In this document: positions 48,716 to 61,268 of the stretch, piece after piece
Numbering within the stretch: the first letter of the stretch is position 1
How the letters are laid out: each line of letters opens with the position of its first letter
From: Eutrigla gurnardus
Taxonomy: Eukaryota > Chordata > Actinopteri > Perciformes > Triglidae
DNA length: 64,000 nt
Direction: 5' to 3'
Assembly: GCA_963514095.1 (NCBI GenBank)
Contig: OY741284.1
Coordinates: 12,614,549 to 12,678,548, forward strand
Position numbers and translations under genes: made by a program
The notes under the pieces: model-generated
Told to the model about the DNA's origin: nothing
What the model saw: the letters and a program-made list of their open reading frames with translations, nothing else
Database searches by the model: none

Positions 48716-51700
48716 AGGAAAAACCCATGACACTATCGGAGACTTTCTGAAAGATGAATAGCTTAGGCTAAGAATGTCAAAAGCCATTTTGTGTATGTAC
48801 TTGTCTTCATCCTACATACCCTTACAGGCTGACTCATGTTCTTCTGTATAGTAGTTCCTCTGTAAAATAGGTGACCTTAGGCCCATTCATGAATTAACAA
48901 ATGTTAATGCATTTCAGGGTGTGACATGGTGCCTTTTTGGATTCACAGCATCTAATGTATATACAGGCTTTAAGTAAATACTCATTAACACAATCATTTA
49001 CTTGTCATGGAAGTGTCTTAATAGGGAGGTAGGAAATGTGCACCATCATTCACAACATTACCGTTTCATTCTTAAAAATTGCATTCAACTGAATTGAACC
49101 ACCCTGAAATTCAATGAGTAACTTCGGCTTGTGAGGCGCCTTCATACGACGATCGCCATTTAGTCTGCCTCTAGCTTGGAACCATTTCACTGCTTGGTAG
49201 CAGTTTTATTACAGCTTTGTGTGTGTGTGTGTGTGTGTCCTGCATGCCAGATCGCATCAATGAACCACCCACACTGCAGGCAGAGCGAGCTCGGAGTATG
49301 AGACCATGCTTCGCTTCCAACACATTTATAATTCAACATACTGTCACCGCTCTACCCATCTCTCTTTCCCACCCCCCCCCCCCTCCCTTCTCTCACCTGT
49401 ATCACTGTCTCACCCCGCCTGTCTGCTTGCCCTCTCTCTCTTTCTAACAACCATACCCCCTCACCCCTCACACCCTTCCCCGTCTCCTCCTTCTGCTCTC
49501 TCTTTCATTCGCCTCTCCAACCCTTCCCTTATCTCAACCTTTCTCTTATTTCCCCACTGCTCCCCCTCCCCTCTTGATAATATTATTTCCCGGAGCAAGG
49601 GATGGCATTAGCAGTCCATATGCTTCGGCACCAACATGCAATATGTTGGCACATGACAAGATTGTGTGTTTCCCCCCCCCTCCCTCCTCTGCAGAAAGTG
49701 AGAGAGTGCAAGCATCAGTACCATTCACCAGCCGACCGTGACAAGCAGACATCCGCCACATGATATCCACTCTGGTCTCTATCGCCCTCTCCCCCTCTAA
49801 CATGACTCCTTATACTTTAATACTTTTGTCGGTGCTTCCTGCATCCATCTTGCATGACCTGTGGCAATAACCAGATTATCATATCTCATTGATTAGCCCA
49901 AAGGAATGTGCAGTTCCCGAGGGATATAAAATGTATTTGCAGTCTACCTCCCACTCACATTTTCTGGCTGACTTCTTTTTCCAGCCTCAATGTATCATTT
50001 TTCCCTCATTGATATTGTTGTTCTCTTATAGTTTTTGCTTTCTTCAATATTGTTGCGTCATTCGGTTTATAATTCCCGCTGTTTTTCTCTGCTGCTCGCT
50101 TGCATTGATATTTCCCTTTATTGTCTTTTCTGCTTGTTCATCCTCCTCTGCAATATATTTCCCTCCCCCAACACTATTTCACTTTGTCCCGCTGAGTTTC
50201 ATATCCCTTCATTTTCTTTCTGTCAGCCTATGTCTGCCATATTTTCATATGACTGGCGAATTTTCATTTGATGTACAGTACGATGTTCCTCAGATGACAT
50301 ATCTACAGTATTTGGGGGAAGCGACAAAAACTTTCCTTTGCAGAACTTTTAATGGGAGAATGAATACCACTGTGGAAATATGGCAGACATAGGATGACAA
50401 ATTAAGACTAATCTTTATTATATTGGGTCCTTAAAGTGCCTTATGCAACCAGGAAATACAAGCCATTTTATTCCAAGGGAAATACAGTGTGCTTTAGAGA
50501 AAAGCAAAGAACATAAAAAATAATGCATTTATATGCAAACAATTCAATCAAATTAAAAGCACAACACAACAATACAAAGTTAATCAAGTGGAGCAAAGGA
50601 GTGTTTAAATGTTTATTTAAATGATGTTAATACAACAGAACATCCAATGCAATCTCCAAACATACTGATTGTGGAAGTGGGAGCCCCAAAGTACACTGGC
50701 ATCGACAGTACATTCATTTTAATTCAAAGATGTGTCAAGTTTTTAAATTATCTAATGGTATAGTTTTCAAACAAGGGTGTTAAGGCACTCTTTCGACTTA
50801 TAATTTCATTTCACTGACTAATTTTGTCGCCTGTATGACTTGATTTTCCCCCTACGCCCTATTCATTTTCAGTTTTCATCTATTCCTGTCACATCACATC
50901 CCTCTCTGCATCTCCCCATTTGTGTTGCAGAACAAGATTTAGAGTTGGGAAATGCTAATATGAAAAAAGGCTTGCCGTATCTTTCTATGTAAACCGAGCT
51001 GTCACAGGCAGTCAGAGGAAGCCTGCTATTTTGTGAAATGATGGCTTCCATGAACATATTAATTGATTTGTCCACTGATAAAGACAAACACCAGGAATGT
51101 ATCAATCAGGTCATCCTAATCTTTTAAATATTAGGAAGTGTGTTTGTTAGACACATCGGCATGACAATTCCTCTTCCAGCTCATGGAATAATCTACTGGA
51201 TAGTCAGTACTCGTATATATATCCCTATCGACATTTAATCAAGTCATAACGGACGGGGACTTAAAGTGCAGCAGTAGTAACTCCACTTAACTGAAATGTC
51301 AGCCTACTAAAAGCCGTGCCCTGTTGTTCATTTCAGGCAGCAGTGTGTCTCAGAACCATGCATTATGGAGCTGAACATAAAAATCAATTATAATGCCATA
51401 CATTATAATATCATATAACTCGTGCTAATTATTTAGCGCGTGGACGTGGGATGTCTTTGCATTCAAAGTTCCTGTTGTAAGCCTGTATGAGACAGAGAGC
51501 GAGGGAGGGAGGGAGACAAAGATGGAGAGTGTTGGTTAGTGTTTGGGACGCACGCACACAGAGCCGATGCTGACTTCTAATTCTGAAAAAAAAACCTTCC
51601 TTCCAACCCCTCAGCGCTCAGGAGCTGCGGGGATGTAACTGACCTTTGCACACAAACACACACACACACACGCGATGCCTGTAGCTCTGGAAATCCACAT

Positions 51701-52090
51701 CGAGTCGTGCTTGAGCTCCACCAGAGCCATTCACTACAGAGGGAGCGCTAATGAGAGGACAAGAGAGAAAGAGAGAGGTTGGAGGTGTGGCAGGCGGAGA
51801 GGAGAGGGAGAAAAAAAAACATACATCAGTTTGCAGAATAATGATCGGATCTGAATAGTGATGAGGCCATGCGGTTCTTCGGAACAATTACACCGTTGCG
51901 AGGTGAGGTGCAGGGAAGCGTGGGGAGACTTCAGGAGGACAAAAGCATCACAATGGCAGGAAGTTATGCTGAAAAATTAGGAAAACTTTTGTTTTCAGTC
52001 TCCAAAACAAACTTAAAAGACCTGTTACTCATTACACAGTTCAAACAATTCTGGTGCTGCTCTTTTCTAACCACAAACATAGAATGAGAG
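48716..52090. other. Non-coding stretch
   Basis: Contains the second C/T-rich tract (49350-49575), a poly-C run near 49374-49383 and otherwise AT-rich DNA. The longest open frame (49889-50392, 167 codons) is Phe/Leu/Ser/Cys-rich because of T-rich DNA and is not a credible gene. Confidence 0.5.
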
Positions 52091-52224
52091 CCTTCCTTGC
52101 CAGTTCAAACCGGCAGGTCAACACTGTTGAATGGAGAGTAGACAAGGTTAACAAATATTCAGTGATTTTCTTATTTTTAAAGCCTAGCCAAGCAGAGGGC
52201 TGCTATTTCACAAACCCTAGAAAA

Positions 52225-52740
52225 AGGAATAAACCGGGATTTTACGGTTATCCGAGCTAAATTTAGCCTTGAGTCGGTTTCATGAAAGCAGTTGCACATA
52301 AGTTGCCATGGAGATTTATTCTGTGCAGTTAGCCTGCTCCAGGCTTACAGGCTTGATTAATCTTGGTGCCTTATCTGTTCAGTCAGCAGTCACTCCGATT
52401 GGAATTTAATGTGTTTTTTATAGTTACTGCAACTTTTTATCAATGTATTTTAACTTATTTTTATGAAACTGCATTAAAATACCGAAATACTAAAATAGGT
52501 AGGTTACATATCAGCCTACTGTTATTAATTTATTTTAGGGGCTACGGTCGAATAGTCCTTTTTGTTCAGAAAGGTATCTAACTGAAGAAGTGATCCAGGA
52601 GCAAACAAGTGCCCGCCATGATAAGAGCCGTTTGAATTCTCTAAATGCAAAGGAAAGGAGCTCCAATGCTTCCTTTCAGAGCTCCTTTAGCATCAGATAC
52701 AAATGACCTTCCTATACAAAAGGAAAGGAGATTTGTTTCT
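52225..52740. mobile_element. Possible degraded fish DNA-transposon or dispersed repeat
   Basis: The words 'ttttacggttatccgagcta', 'cggtttcatgaaagcagttg', 'agttgccatggagatttatt', 'ctgtgcagttagcctgctcc' and, further on, 'aaaggaaaggagctcc' with a 10-bp inverted hairpin (52654-52663 / 52679-52688) resemble repeats I associate with fish genomes. No terminal repeats or coding motif are visible. Limits and class are uncertain. Confidence 0.35.
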
Positions 52741-53419
52741 TTGTATAATATGAGTTAGTTAGGCCTTGTTTTGTTCTCTTAATCTCAATTATTTGGTACC
52801 ACCACCATCGTCAAAAAACTATTGTAAGGTTTAAGTAAATTCAAGTTAATTCATTAATCTGTGTTACTGTACTTAATTTACAGTTAACAGTTATGCTAGG
52901 TACACTGTATAAAGTTTATATTGACATGTTTGAATGCTTAAATCAGCATATTTAAATCAGTTATGATAATCTCTTAACTCTACTTCTGGTTTCCTTACAT
53001 TTACCTCAGTCTAAGACCTTCTGGCCTCTGATTGGTTAGTTCAGCCCCATGTGAGTGAGAAATGAGGAAGTGTTGTGGATGTGACGCTGATGAAGTGTGG
53101 AGTAAAGTGCTTATCCGTCTCCACCCTGCTGTTTGTTCTCATTAAGAGTGATCCAACCACCACAAACCGAACCCCCACGTTACAATATTAGCACTTTATT
53201 GTGGATTCCTAATTTTATTCCGAATTAATCTCCCATTTCCCTTACGCTTGCCACATTATAATGTCCAGGGTGTGTAAAATTGTAAAATGGCGACAACTAA
53301 ATGTAACCATAACACTACACCAATTTACATTGTAAATGTGTAGAGATGATCTATTGATTTAATTGTACATTTGCCATGTGATGACCTTTTATTGCCTTAT
53401 TTCAGGTCCAGGCCTCACT

Positions 53420-53422
<3 letters not shown>

Positions 53423-53480
<58 letters not shown>
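53423..53480. repeat. (CA)n microsatellite
   Basis: Pure CA tract of about 58 bp. Confidence 0.95.
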
Positions 53481-53484
<4 letters not shown>

Positions 53485-53783
53485 GTATGCTCAGTTGCCA
53501 GGAGTAGCAGAGGGAAATTCATTGCCCTTGGCAGATTGTGTAAACAGCCTTTGCAGACAATAACACATTTGATTAATTGAATTCTGCCACCATTTTGCCA
53601 CCACAACAAGGAAGACACGGGTGATTGTCACACATTGCACATATTAGCCAGGCCTGGAGTTTTTCATTCCTGCATACTGAAATTTAAGATTGATTAAAGC
53701 AATGTTCTCCAGTCTGCCATCTCTACTTAAATATTTATCCCAACTTGCTAATGTTAATGTTGGCATGAGTTTGCAGTGCAGTG

Positions 53784-54048
53784 TTTTGGACTCACTACAC
53801 TCAGACAAGCGATAAAAGTAATTTTTAACAACATTTTCTGATATTTTTCAGCTTTTTCTCGAAAAATTAGAATTTAAAATGTTTTGGGACTCACTACACA
53901 GATTTGAATTGACAAGCAATACAAGCAATTTTTGATAATTTGACTATGGCTTTTAATGACTGTACACAATACATTCAGACTTGGCTTGACAAGTGATACC
54001 AGCTATTTTTATGAATTTTTAATCATTTTTTACAATAACTTATGAATT
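53784..54048 (-). repeat. Diverged inverted satellite monomers, left border
   Basis: Three diverged partial monomers in the opposite orientation to the main array are marked by GGACTCACTACAC near 53788 and 53886 and a weaker copy near 53960. Each is followed by a GACAAG(C/T)(G/A)ATA-type word. They correspond to the reverse complement of the monomer segment GTGTATCGAGTGC...TGTCAATCAA. The region ends at TTATGAATTT, where it joins a 5'-truncated SINE. Confidence 0.65.
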
Positions 54049-54138
54049 TCACATCCACCTCTCTCTCCCCTGTTTCCTCTCTGTCCACTGTTAAATAAAA
54101 AGGTGTCTATGCAAGAATATCACCTTTAATAAAAAAAA
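54043..54138 (+). mobile_element. 5'-truncated SINE (3' end only) at the left array edge
   Basis: This copy has the SINE 3' half (CACATCCACCTCTCTCTCCC through AATATCACCTTTAAT and the A-tail) but lacks the tRNA-like head. It is joined to the inverted monomer at a shared ATGAAT. The array-side flank CCTTACTCAT follows, as in the full copies. Confidence 0.75.
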
Positions 54139-54319
54139 GCCTTACTCATATTGTTAAAAAAAGTCATACTATAGCATGTCGAAAAAAGAGTGAAAAATCG
54201 ACAAAATTCATAAAATGTTGTAAAAATGATTTAAAAATCATAACATATGCTTGTATATCGCGTGTCAATCAAGGTCTGAGTATAGTGAGTCCAAAACAGA
54301 CATAGAATGGCCTAGTCAT

Positions 54320-54510
54320 GGCAGCAGGTGGTTGAGTGGTTAGAGTGCATGCCATTTACCCATATAGGCATACACGCAGCAGACTCAGGTTCGAATCCCA
54401 GGTGGAGGTCCTTTGATGAATGTCACATCCACCTCTCTCTCCCATGTTTCCTCTCTGTCCACTGTTAAATAAAAAGGTGTCTATGCAAGAATATCACCTT
54501 TAAAAAAAAA
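54320..54510 (+). mobile_element. tRNA-derived SINE, copy 1 in the array
   Basis: About 191 bp: a tRNA-like head with pol III A box TGGTTGAGTGG and B box GTTCGAATC, a body containing CACCTCTCTCTCCC and TGTTAAATAAAAAGG, and an A-tail. It is flanked by GGCCTAGTCAT (left) and GCTTTACTCAT (right), diverged copies of the monomer word GGCTTAGTCAT. This is consistent with a target duplication. A clean tRNA cloverleaf cannot be folded, so it is not a tRNA gene. Confidence 0.82.
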
Positions 54511-55815
54511 GCTTTACTCATATTGTTAAAAAAAGTCATACTATAGCATGTCGAAAAAAAAGTGAAAAATCGCCAAAATTCATAAAATGTTGTAAAAATT
54601 ATTTAAAAGTCATAACATATGCTTGTATATCGCGTGTCAATCAAGGTCTGTGTGTATCGAGTGTAAAAAAGTCATAAAAAGGCTTAGTCATATTCCCCCC
54701 CCCCTCAAAAAAAAAAGTCATACTATAGCATGTCGAAAAAAAAGTGAAAAATCGCCAAAATTCATAAAATGTTGTAAAAATTATTTAAAAGTCATAACAT
54801 ATGCTTGTATATCGCGTGTCAATCAAAGTCTGAGTGTATCGAGTGCAAAAAAGTCATAAAAAGGCTTAGTCATATTTCCTGAAAAAAAGTCATACTATAG
54901 CATGTCGAAAAAAAAGTGAAAAATCGACAAAATTCATGAAATGTTGTAAAAATGATTTAAAAGTCATAACATATGCTTGTATATCGCGTGTCAATCAAAG
55001 TCTGAGTGTATCGAGTGCAAAAAAGTCATAAAAAGGCTTAGTCATATTTCCTGAAAAAAAGTCATACTATAGCATGTCGAAAAAAAAGTGAAAAATCGAC
55101 AAAATTCATGAAATGTTGTAAAAATGATTTAAAAGTCATAACATATGCTTGTATATCACGTGTCAATCAAAGTCTGAGTGTATCGAGTGTAAAAAAGTCA
55201 TAAAAAGGCTTAGTCATATTTCCCCCCCCCCTCAAAAAAAAAGTCATACTATATAGCATGTCGAAAAAAAAGTGAAAAATCAACAAATTTCATAAAATGT
55301 TGTAAAAATGATTTAAAAGTCATAACATATGCTTGTATATCGCGTGTCAATCAAGGTCTGAGTGTATCGAGTGTAAAAAAGTCATAAAAAGGCTTAGTCA
55401 TATTCCCCCCCCCCTCAAAAAAGAAAGTCATACTATAGCATGTCGAAAAAAAAGTGAAAAATCTACAAAATTCATGAAATGTTGTAAAAATGATTTAAAA
55501 GTCATAACATATGCTTGTATATCGCGTGTCAATCAAAGTCTGAGTGTATCGAGTGTAAAAAAGTCATAAAAAGGCTTAGTCATATTTCCCCCCCCCCCTC
55601 AAAAAAAAAGTCATACTATATAGCATGTCGAAAAAAAAGTGAAAAATCAACAAATTTCATAAAATGTTGTAAAAATGATTTAAAAGTCATAACATATGCT
55701 TTTATATCGCGTGTCAATCAAAGTCTGAGTGTATCGAGTGCAAAAAAGTAATAAAAAGGCTAAGTCATATTTCCTGAAAAAAAGTCATACTATAGCATGT
55801 CGAAAAAATCATTTT

Positions 55816-55857
55816 GAAAAAGGTGTCTATGCAAGAATATCACCTTTAAAAAAAAAA
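55816..55857 (+). repeat. SINE 3'-tail remnant inside a monomer (1 of 4)
   Basis: AAAGGTGTCTATGCAAGAAT through the A-tail, followed by GCTTTACTCAT. It is joined upstream to GTCGAAAAAATCATTTTGAA. The tRNA head and most of the body are missing. The same junction recurs at 56638, 60497 and 62210. Confidence 0.8.
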
Positions 55858-56637
55858 GCTTTACTCATATTGTTAAAAAAATTCATACTATAGCATGTCG
55901 AAAAAAAAGTGAAAAATCTACAAAATTCATGAAATGTTGTAAAAATGATTTAAAAGTCATAACATATGCTTTTATATCGCGTGTCAATCAAAGTCTGAGT
56001 GTATCGAGTGTAAAAAAGTCATAAAAAGGCTTAGTCATATTTCCCCCCCCCCTCAAAAAAAAAGTCATACTATATAGCATGTCGAAAAAAAAGTGAAAAA
56101 TCAACAAATTTCATAAAATGTTGTAAAAATGATTTAAAAGTCATAACATATGCTTGTATATCGCGTGTCAATCAAGGTCTGAGTGTATCGAGTGTAAAAA
56201 AGTCATAAAAAGGCTTAGTCATATTCCCCCCCCCCTCAAAAAAGAAAGTCATACTATAGCATGTCGAAAAAAAAGTGAAAAATCTACAAAATTCATGAAA
56301 TGTTGTAAAAATGATTTAAAAGTCATAACATATGCTTGTATATCGCGTGTCAATCAAAGTCTGAGTGTATCGAGTGTAAAAAAGTCATAAAAAGGCTTAG
56401 TCATATTTCCCCCCCCCCCTCAAAAAAAAAGTCATACTATATAGCATGTCGAAAAAAAAGTGAAAAATCAACAAATTTCATAAAATGTTGTAAAAATGAT
56501 TTAAAAGTCATAACATATGCTTTTATATCGCGTGTCAATCAAAGTCTGAGTGTATCGAGTGCAAAAAAGTAATAAAAAGGCTAAGTCATATTTCCTGAAA
56601 AAAAGTCATACTATAGCATGTCGAAAAAATCATTTTG

Positions 56638-56678
56638 AAAAAGGTGTCTATGCAAGAATATCACCTTTAAAAAAAAAA
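56638..56678 (+). repeat. SINE 3'-tail remnant inside a monomer (2 of 4)
   Basis: Copy of the 55816 remnant one 821-bp period downstream, with the same junction. Confidence 0.8.
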
Positions 56679-57388
56679 GCTTTACTCATATTGTTAAAAA
56701 AATTCATACTATAGCATGTCGAAAAAAAAGTGAAAAATCTACAAAATTCATGAAATGTTGTAAAAATGATTTAAAAGTCATAACATATGCTTTTATATCG
56801 CGTGTCAATCAAAGTCTGAGTGTATCGAGTGTAAAAAAGTCATAAAAAGGCTTAGTCATATTTCCCCCCCCCCCTCAAAAAGAAAGTCATACTATAGCAT
56901 GTCGAAAAAAAAGTGAAAAATCGACAAAATTCATGAAATGTTGTAAAAATGATTTAAAAGTCATAACATATGCTTGTATATCACGTGTCAATCAAAGTCT
57001 GAGTGTATCGAGTGCAAAAAAGTCGTAAAAAGGCTAAGTCATATTTCCTGAAAAAAAAGTCATACTATAGCATATCGAAAAAAAAGTGAAAAATCGACAA
57101 AATTCATGAAATGTTGTAAAAATGATTTAAAAGTCATAACATATGCTTGTATATCGCGTGTCAATCAAAGTCTGAGTGTATCGAGTGCAAAAAAGTCGTA
57201 AAAAGGCTAAGTCATATTTCCTGAAAAAAAAGTCATACTATAGCATGTCGAAAAAAAAGTGAAAAATCGACAAAATTCATGAAATGTTGTAAAAATGATT
57301 TAAAAGTCATAACATATGCTTGTATATCGCGTGTCAATCAAGGTCTGAGTATAGTGAGTCCAAAACAGACATAGAATGGCCTAGTCAT

Positions 57389-57580
57389 GGCACGCAGGTG
57401 GTTGAGTGGTTAGAGTGCATGCCATTTACCCATATAGGCATATACGCAGCAGACTCAGGTTCGAATCCCAGGTGGAGGTCCTTTGATGAATGTCACATCC
57501 ACCTCTCTCTCCCATGTTTCCTCTCTGTCCACTGTTAAATAAAAAGGTGTCTATGCAAGAACATCACCTTTAAAAAAAAA
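57389..57580 (+). mobile_element. tRNA-derived SINE, copy 2 in the array
   Basis: Same element as copy 1, with A box at 57399-57409 and B box at 57459-57467, and the same flanking words. It differs from copy 1 by a few bases (GGCACGCAGG for GGCAGCAGG, TATACGC for CATACACGC, ACATCACC for ATATCACC). Confidence 0.82.
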
Positions 57581-58612
57581 GCTTTACTCATATTGTTTAA
57601 AAAAGTCATACTATAGCATGTCGAAAAAAAAGTGAAAAATCGACAAAATTCATGAAATGTTGTAAAAATGATTTAAAAGTCATAACATATGCTTGTATAT
57701 CACGTGTCAATCAAAGTCTGAGTGTATCGAGTGTAAAAAAGTCATAAAAAGGCTTAGTCATATTCCCCCCCCCCCTCAAAAAAAAAGTCATACTATAGCA
57801 TGTCGAAAAAAAAGTGAAAAATCTACAAAATTCATGAAATGTTGTAAAAATGATTTAAAAGTCATAACATATGCTTTTATATCGCGTGTCAATCAAAGTC
57901 TGAGTGTATCGAGTGTAAAAAAGTCATAAAAAGGCTTAGTCATATTTCCCCCCCCCCTCAAAAAGAAAGTCATACTATAGCATGTCGAAAAAAAAGTGAA
58001 AAATCGACAAAATTCATGAAATGTTGTAAAAATGATTTAAAAGTCATAACATATGCTTGTATATCACGTGTCAATCAAAGTCTGAGTGTATCGAGTGCAA
58101 AAAAGTCGTAAAAAGGCTAAGTCATATTTCCTGAAAAAAAAGTCATACTATAGCATATCGAAAAAAAAGTGAAAAATCTACAAAATTCATGAAATGTTAT
58201 AAAAATGATTTAAAAGTCATAACATATGCTTGTATATCGCGTGTCAATCAAGGTCTGAGTGTATCGAGTGTAAAAAAGTCATAAAAAGGCTTAGTCATAT
58301 TTCCTGAAAAAAAGTCATACTATAGCATGTCGAAAAAAAAGTGAAAAATCGACAAAATTCATGAAATGTTGTAAAAATGATTTAAAAGTCATAACATATG
58401 CTTGTATATCACGTGTCAATCAAAGTCTGAGTGTATCGAGTGTAAAAAAGTCATAAAAAGGCTTAGTCATATTCCCCCCCCCCCTCAAAAAAAAAGTCAT
58501 ACTATAGCATGTCGAAAAAAAAGTGAAAAATCTACAAAATTCATGAAATGTTGTAAAAATGATTTAAAAGTCATAACATATGCTTGTATATGGCGTGTCA
58601 ATCAAAGTCTGA

Positions 58613-59165
58613 GTGTATCGAGTGCAAAAAAGTCGTAAAAAGGCTAAGTCATATTTCCTGAAAAAAAGTCATACTATAGCATGTCGAAAAAAAGGTGAAA
58701 AATCGACAAAATTCATGAAATATTGTAAAAATGATTTAAAAGTCATAACATATGCTTGTATATCGCGTGTCAATCAAGGTCTGAGTGTATCGAGTGTAAA
58801 AAAGTCATAAAAAGGCTTAGTCATATTTCCCCCCCCCCCTCAAAAAGAAAGTCATACTATAGCATGTCGAAAAAAAAGTGAAAAATCTACAAAATTCATG
58901 AAATGTTGTAAAAATGATTTAAAAGTCATAACATATGCTTGTATATGGCGTGTCAATCAAAGTCTGAGTGTATCGAGTGCAAAAAAGTCGTAAAAAGGCT
59001 AAGTCATATTTCCTGAAAAAAAGTCATACTATAGCATGTCGAAAAAAAGGTGAAAAATCGACAAAATTCATGAAATATTGTAAAAATGATTTAAAAGTCA
59101 TAACATATGCTTGTATATCGCGTGTCAATCAAGGTCTGAGTGTATCGAGTGTAAAAAAGTCATAA
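58613..59165 (+). repeat. 355-bp two-monomer block, tandem copies
   Basis: The variant pair (AGTCGTAAAAAGGCTAAGTC, AAAAAAAGGTGAAAAATC, ATGAAATATTGTAAAAATG) at 58613-58810 recurs 355 bp later at 58968-59165, and again at 61410-61607. This indicates unequal exchange within the array. Confidence 0.75.
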
Positions 59166-60075
59166 AAAGGCTTAGTCATATTTCCCCCCCCCCCTCAAAA
59201 AGAAAGTCATACTATAGCATGTCGAAAAAAAAGTGAAAAATCGACAAAATTCATGAAATGTTGTAAAAATGATTTAAAAGTCATAACATATGCTTTTATA
59301 TCGCGTGTAAATCAAGGTCTGAGTGTATCGAGTGTAAAAAAGTCATAAAAAGGCTTAGTCATATTCCCCCCCCCCCCCTCAAAAAAAAAGTCATACTATA
59401 GCATGTCGAAAAAAAAGTGAAAAATCTACAAAATTCATGAAATGTTGTAAAAATGATTTAAAAGTCATAACATATGCTTTTATATCGCGTGTCAATCAAA
59501 GTCTGAGTGTATCGAGTGTAAAAAAGTCATAAAAAGGCTTAGTCATATTCCCCCCCCCCCCTCAAAAAAAAAGTCATACTATAGCATGTCGAAAAAAAAG
59601 TGAAAAATCTACAAAATTCATGAAATGTTGTAAAAATGATTTAAAAGTCATAACATATGCTTGTATATGGCGTGTCAATCAAAGTCTGAGTGTATCGAGT
59701 TCAAAAAAGTCGTAAAAAGGATAAGTCATATTTCCTGAAAAAAAAGTCATACTATAGCATGTCGAAAAAAAAGTGAAAAATCTACAAAATTCATGAAATG
59801 TTGTAAAAATGATTTAAAAGTCATAACATATGCTTGTATATGGCGTGTCAATCAAAGTCTGAGTGTATCGAGTGCAAAAAAGTCGTAAAAAGGCTAAGTC
59901 ATATTTCCTGAAAAAAAAGTCATACTATAGCATGTCGAAAAAAAAGTGAAAAATCGACAAAATTCATGAAATGTTGTAAAAATGATTTAAAAGTCATAAC
60001 ATATGCTTGTATATCGCGTGTCAATCAAGGTCTGAGTATAGTGAGTCCAAAACAGACATAGAATGGCCTAGTCAT

Positions 60076-60267
60076 GGCACGCAGGTGGTTGAGTGGTTAG
60101 AGTGCATGCCATTTACCCATATAGGCATATACGCAGCAGACTCAGGTTCGAATCCCAGGTGGAGGTCCTTTGATGAATGTCACATCCACCTCTCTCTCCC
60201 ATGTTTCCTCTCTGTCCACTGTTAAATAAAAAGGTGTCTATGCAAGAATATCACCTTTAAAAAAAAA
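60076..60267 (+). mobile_element. tRNA-derived SINE, copy 3 in the array
   Basis: Nearly identical to copy 2, with the same flanks and both pol III boxes intact. It lies 2687 bp from copy 2. Confidence 0.82.
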
Positions 60268-60496
60268 GCTTTACTCATATTGTTTAAAAAAGTCATACTA
60301 TAGCATGTCGAAAAAAAAGTGAAAAATCTACAAAATTCATGAAATGTTGTAAAAATGATTTTAAAGTCATAACATATGCTTTTATATCGCGTGTCAATCA
60401 AAGTCTGAGTGTATCGAGTGCAAAAAAGTAATAAAAAGGCTAAGTCATATTTCCTGAAAAAAAGTCATACTATAGCATGTCGAAAAAATCATTTTG

Positions 60497-60538
60497 AAAA
60501 AGGTGTCTATGCAAGAATATCACCTTTAAAAAAAAAAA
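60497..60538 (+). repeat. SINE 3'-tail remnant inside a monomer (3 of 4)
   Basis: Same TCATTTTGAAAAAGGTGTC junction and A-tail as the other remnants. Confidence 0.8.
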
Positions 60539-61076
60539 GCTTTACTCATATTGTTAAAAAAATTCATACTATAGCATGTCGAAAAAAAAGTGAAAAATCT
60601 ACAAAATTCATGAAATGTTGTAAAAATGATTTAAAAGTCATAACATATGCTTTTATATCGCGTGTCAATCAAAGTCTGAGTGTATCGAGTGTAAAAAAGT
60701 CATAAAAAGGCTTAGTCATATTCCCCCCCCCCACCCTAAAAAAAAAGTCATACTATAGCATGTCGAAAAAAAAGTGAAAAATCTACAAAATTCATGAAAT
60801 GTTGTAAAAATGATTTAAAAGTCATAACATATGCTTGTATATGGCGTGTCAATCAAAGTCTGAGTGTATCGAGTGCAAAAAAGTCGTAAAAAGGCTAAGT
60901 CATATTTCCTGAAAAAAAAGTCATACTATAGCATGTCGAAAAAAAAGTGAAAAATCGACAAAATTCATGAAATGTTGTAAAAATGATTTAAAAGTCATAA
61001 CATATGCTTGTATATCGCGTGTCAATCAAGGTCTGAGTATAGTGAGTCCAAAACAGACATAGAATGGCCTAGTCAT

Positions 61077-61268
61077 GGCATGCAGGTGGTTGAGTGGTTA
61101 GAGTGCATGCCATTTACCCATATAGGCATATAAGCAGCAGACTCAGGTTCGAATCCCAGGTGGAGGTCCTTTGATGAATGTCACATCCACCTCTCTCTCC
61201 CATGTTTCCTCTCTGTCCACTGTTAAATAAAAAGGTGTCTATGCAAGAATATCACCTTTAAAAAAAAA
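61077..61268 (+). mobile_element. tRNA-derived SINE, copy 4 in the array
   Basis: Same element and flanks. It carries TATAAGCAGC in place of TATACGCAGC, which puts a stop in the frame that is open in the other copies. Confidence 0.82.

Larger units (their letters stand above)
55160..56868 (+). repeat. 821-bp higher-order block duplicated head to tail
   Basis: Two consecutive copies (about 55160-55980 and 55981-56801, agreement extending to about 56868) match at every place compared. That includes C-run lengths of 10, 10 and 11 and the TATATAGCATG and TCATTTTGAAAAAGG variants. Each block holds several monomers plus one SINE 3'-tail remnant. Confidence 0.85.

Noticed and set aside
49889..50392. 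167-codon plus-strand frame rich in Phe, Cys and Ser
   Set aside because: This is the amino-acid pattern expected from T/C-rich DNA. The hydrophobicity is compositional, and no family was recognised.
57389..57480. tRNA gene
   Set aside because: A and B boxes are present, but the T-stem and acceptor stem do not pair and the same sequence recurs with a SINE body and A-tail. It is a SINE head.
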